A stretch of DNA of 8,155 nt from contig JALWNF010000006.1 of NCBI GenBank assembly GCA_026995985.1, positions 1-8,155 on the forward strand, in the 5' to 3' direction. The stretch's first letter is position 1. The number at the start of each line of letters is the position of its first letter. The translations under genes and the position numbers were made by a program. Source of the DNA: Campylobacteraceae bacterium. GTDB taxonomy: Bacteria > Campylobacterota > Campylobacteria > Campylobacterales > Sulfurovaceae. Shown one piece after another: positions 6,571-8,155 of the stretch. The notes under the pieces are model-generated. The model saw only the letters and a list, made by a program, of their open reading frames with translations. It did no database searches and was not told the origin of the DNA.

Positions 6571-7240
6571 GTCTCATGAGTAAAACTAAGTTTCGAACAC
6601 TATAAAAGCTATCTGACTCTCTCCAGCCTAGCTTTGAGATTGCCTCCTCTAACTCTAAAAATGGTTCATTGTTAATATATGCTTCAGGTACTTTTTGACC
6701 ATCAGTTGTGTTTGTATATACAGTTCTAACTGCATAAATATCTTCAGTTAATGGCAAAGATTTTATACTACCCTTAATTGCATCAAACATAGTATCTATA
6801 TTGTCTATAATATTATCAAACTCCTCTACTCCACGATAACCATAGTTAGAGACAACCACTTGCCATTGTGAGCCATTTATCTCCCAAATATCTGTACCTA
6901 CACCATTTTCAACCTTTTTTCCATGCTCCCAAAAAGCTGTAATGAATGTATGAAGTACATTTATCTCAAACTGCTGAAATGCAGAAGCTAGTGCCTTCTC
7001 ATGAGTCTCATCTTGTGCCACAAAAGATTCTGTAAAGTGACTATTTGGAAATAGCACAGTAATGTCAAGTTGCACTACCACAGACTCACCAAAATTCTCC
7101 ATCTCAAAAGCTCTTGCTGTAACTCCTGGAAACATTCCATTTGAGAATAGATACTCCTCCATTGGCTCTAACTTTACATCATACTCTCCCAAAATATCTA
7201 TCAACTGCTGATTAACATCTATATCTAATAGTTTACTCAT
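6560..7240 (-). CDS. Uncharacterised 226-residue protein, DUF6348-like
   Basis: No characterised homologue is recognised. The protein is soluble, acidic, without signal peptide, membrane segment or cysteine. The centre combines FTESFVAQDETHEKALASAFQ, split as a strand plus helix (about residues 69-90), an aromatic-rich helix with FITAFWEHG and then WEINGSQWQVVVSNYG (about 117-133). From memory this succession resembles DUF6348 (strand with ESF, 'EALADALQNF'-like helix, 'WxxxGxxWxV'); I have not been able to search it. The start is supported by AAGG 7 nt upstream (7248-7251). It lies 98 bases after ligA on the same strand and could be read from the ligA transcript or its own AT-rich leader. 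Its 3' end overlaps truA by 11 nt, convergently. Coding is likely given its length, its start signal and the space it fills. Confidence 0.75.
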   Translation of the reverse strand: MSKLLDIDVNQQLIDILGEYDVKLEPMEEYLFSNGMFPGVTARAFEMENFGESVVVQLDITVLFPNSHFTESFVAQDETHEKALASAFQQFEINVLHTFITAFWEHGKKVENGVGTDIWEINGSQWQVVVSNYGYRGVEEFDNIIDNIDTMFDAIKGSIKSLPLTEDIYAVRTVYTNTTDGQKVPEAYINNEPFLELEEAISKLGWRESDSFYSVRNLVLLMRLSR

Positions 7241-7247
7241 TTTTATA

Positions 7248-7251
7248 CCTT
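7248..7251 (-). promoter_or_regulatory. Shine-Dalgarno for the DUF6348-like gene
   Basis: On the - strand AAGG stands 7 nt before the ATG (7238-7240) and supports that start. The rest of the 98-base gap 7241-7338 is AT-rich (TATTATTATTAAAATTTTATAAGG on the - strand, 7248-7271) and offers several TATTAT/TATTAA -10-like strings. I cannot choose among them. I see no clear ligA terminator in it. Confidence 0.5.
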
Positions 7252-7338
7252 ATAAAATTTTAATAATAATAGTTAAATATGGCTTTAATACTCTTTGAAG
7301 AATTCTTTTTTCACTATTTTCAGTAAACTACCAAATAT

Positions 7339-8155
<817 letters not shown>

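Noticed and set aside
7298..7307. AAGAATTCTT palindrome between ligA and the DUF6348-like gene
   Set aside because: A palindrome without a loop, of a kind expected by chance in AT-rich DNA; no partner site or nearby regulator supports an operator.

Overview
The window is AT-rich and reads as chromosomal DNA of a Campylobacterota (epsilonproteobacterial) bacterium, most like the Sulfurovum/Sulfurimonas side of that phylum. This rests on codon use (TTA, AGA, ATA common), the protein sequences, and the order coaBC-uppS-prepilin peptidase-LptF/LptG permease-truA. From memory, the uppS-to-truA part matches the Campylobacter jejuni order. The genus is an inference.

Left part (1-1998): the 3' two thirds or more of a large surface or secreted protein gene, whose start lies outside the window. 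It encodes three nearly identical tandem PKD-type beta-sandwich domains, a fourth diverged PKD domain, and a VWA domain. The VWA domain closely resembles the eukaryotic integrin beta subunit I-like domain, with MIDAS, ADMIDAS and most LIMBS/SyMBS metal residues. It sits between two segments that resemble the split integrin 'hybrid' domain. This is the most notable content of the window. A 10-bp inverted repeat follows the gene.

Middle (2138-6570): a tight + strand operon of five genes with overlaps of 11 or 8 nt or zero spacing. They are coaBC (coenzyme A synthesis), uppS (undecaprenyl carrier lipid), an A24 prepilin peptidase, a single LptF/LptG-type permease (LPS export) and truA (tRNA pseudouridine synthase). 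Most of the operon serves the cell envelope.

Right part (6560-8155, - strand): the 3' end of ligA (NAD-dependent DNA ligase), cut by the window edge, followed after 98 bases by a gene for a 226-residue uncharacterised protein that resembles the DUF6348 family. That gene converges on truA and the two stop ends overlap by 11 nt.

I see no tRNA, rRNA, CRISPR array, insertion sequence or phage gene. No gene-free stretch exceeds 300 bases; the two intergenic gaps are 139 and 98 bases.
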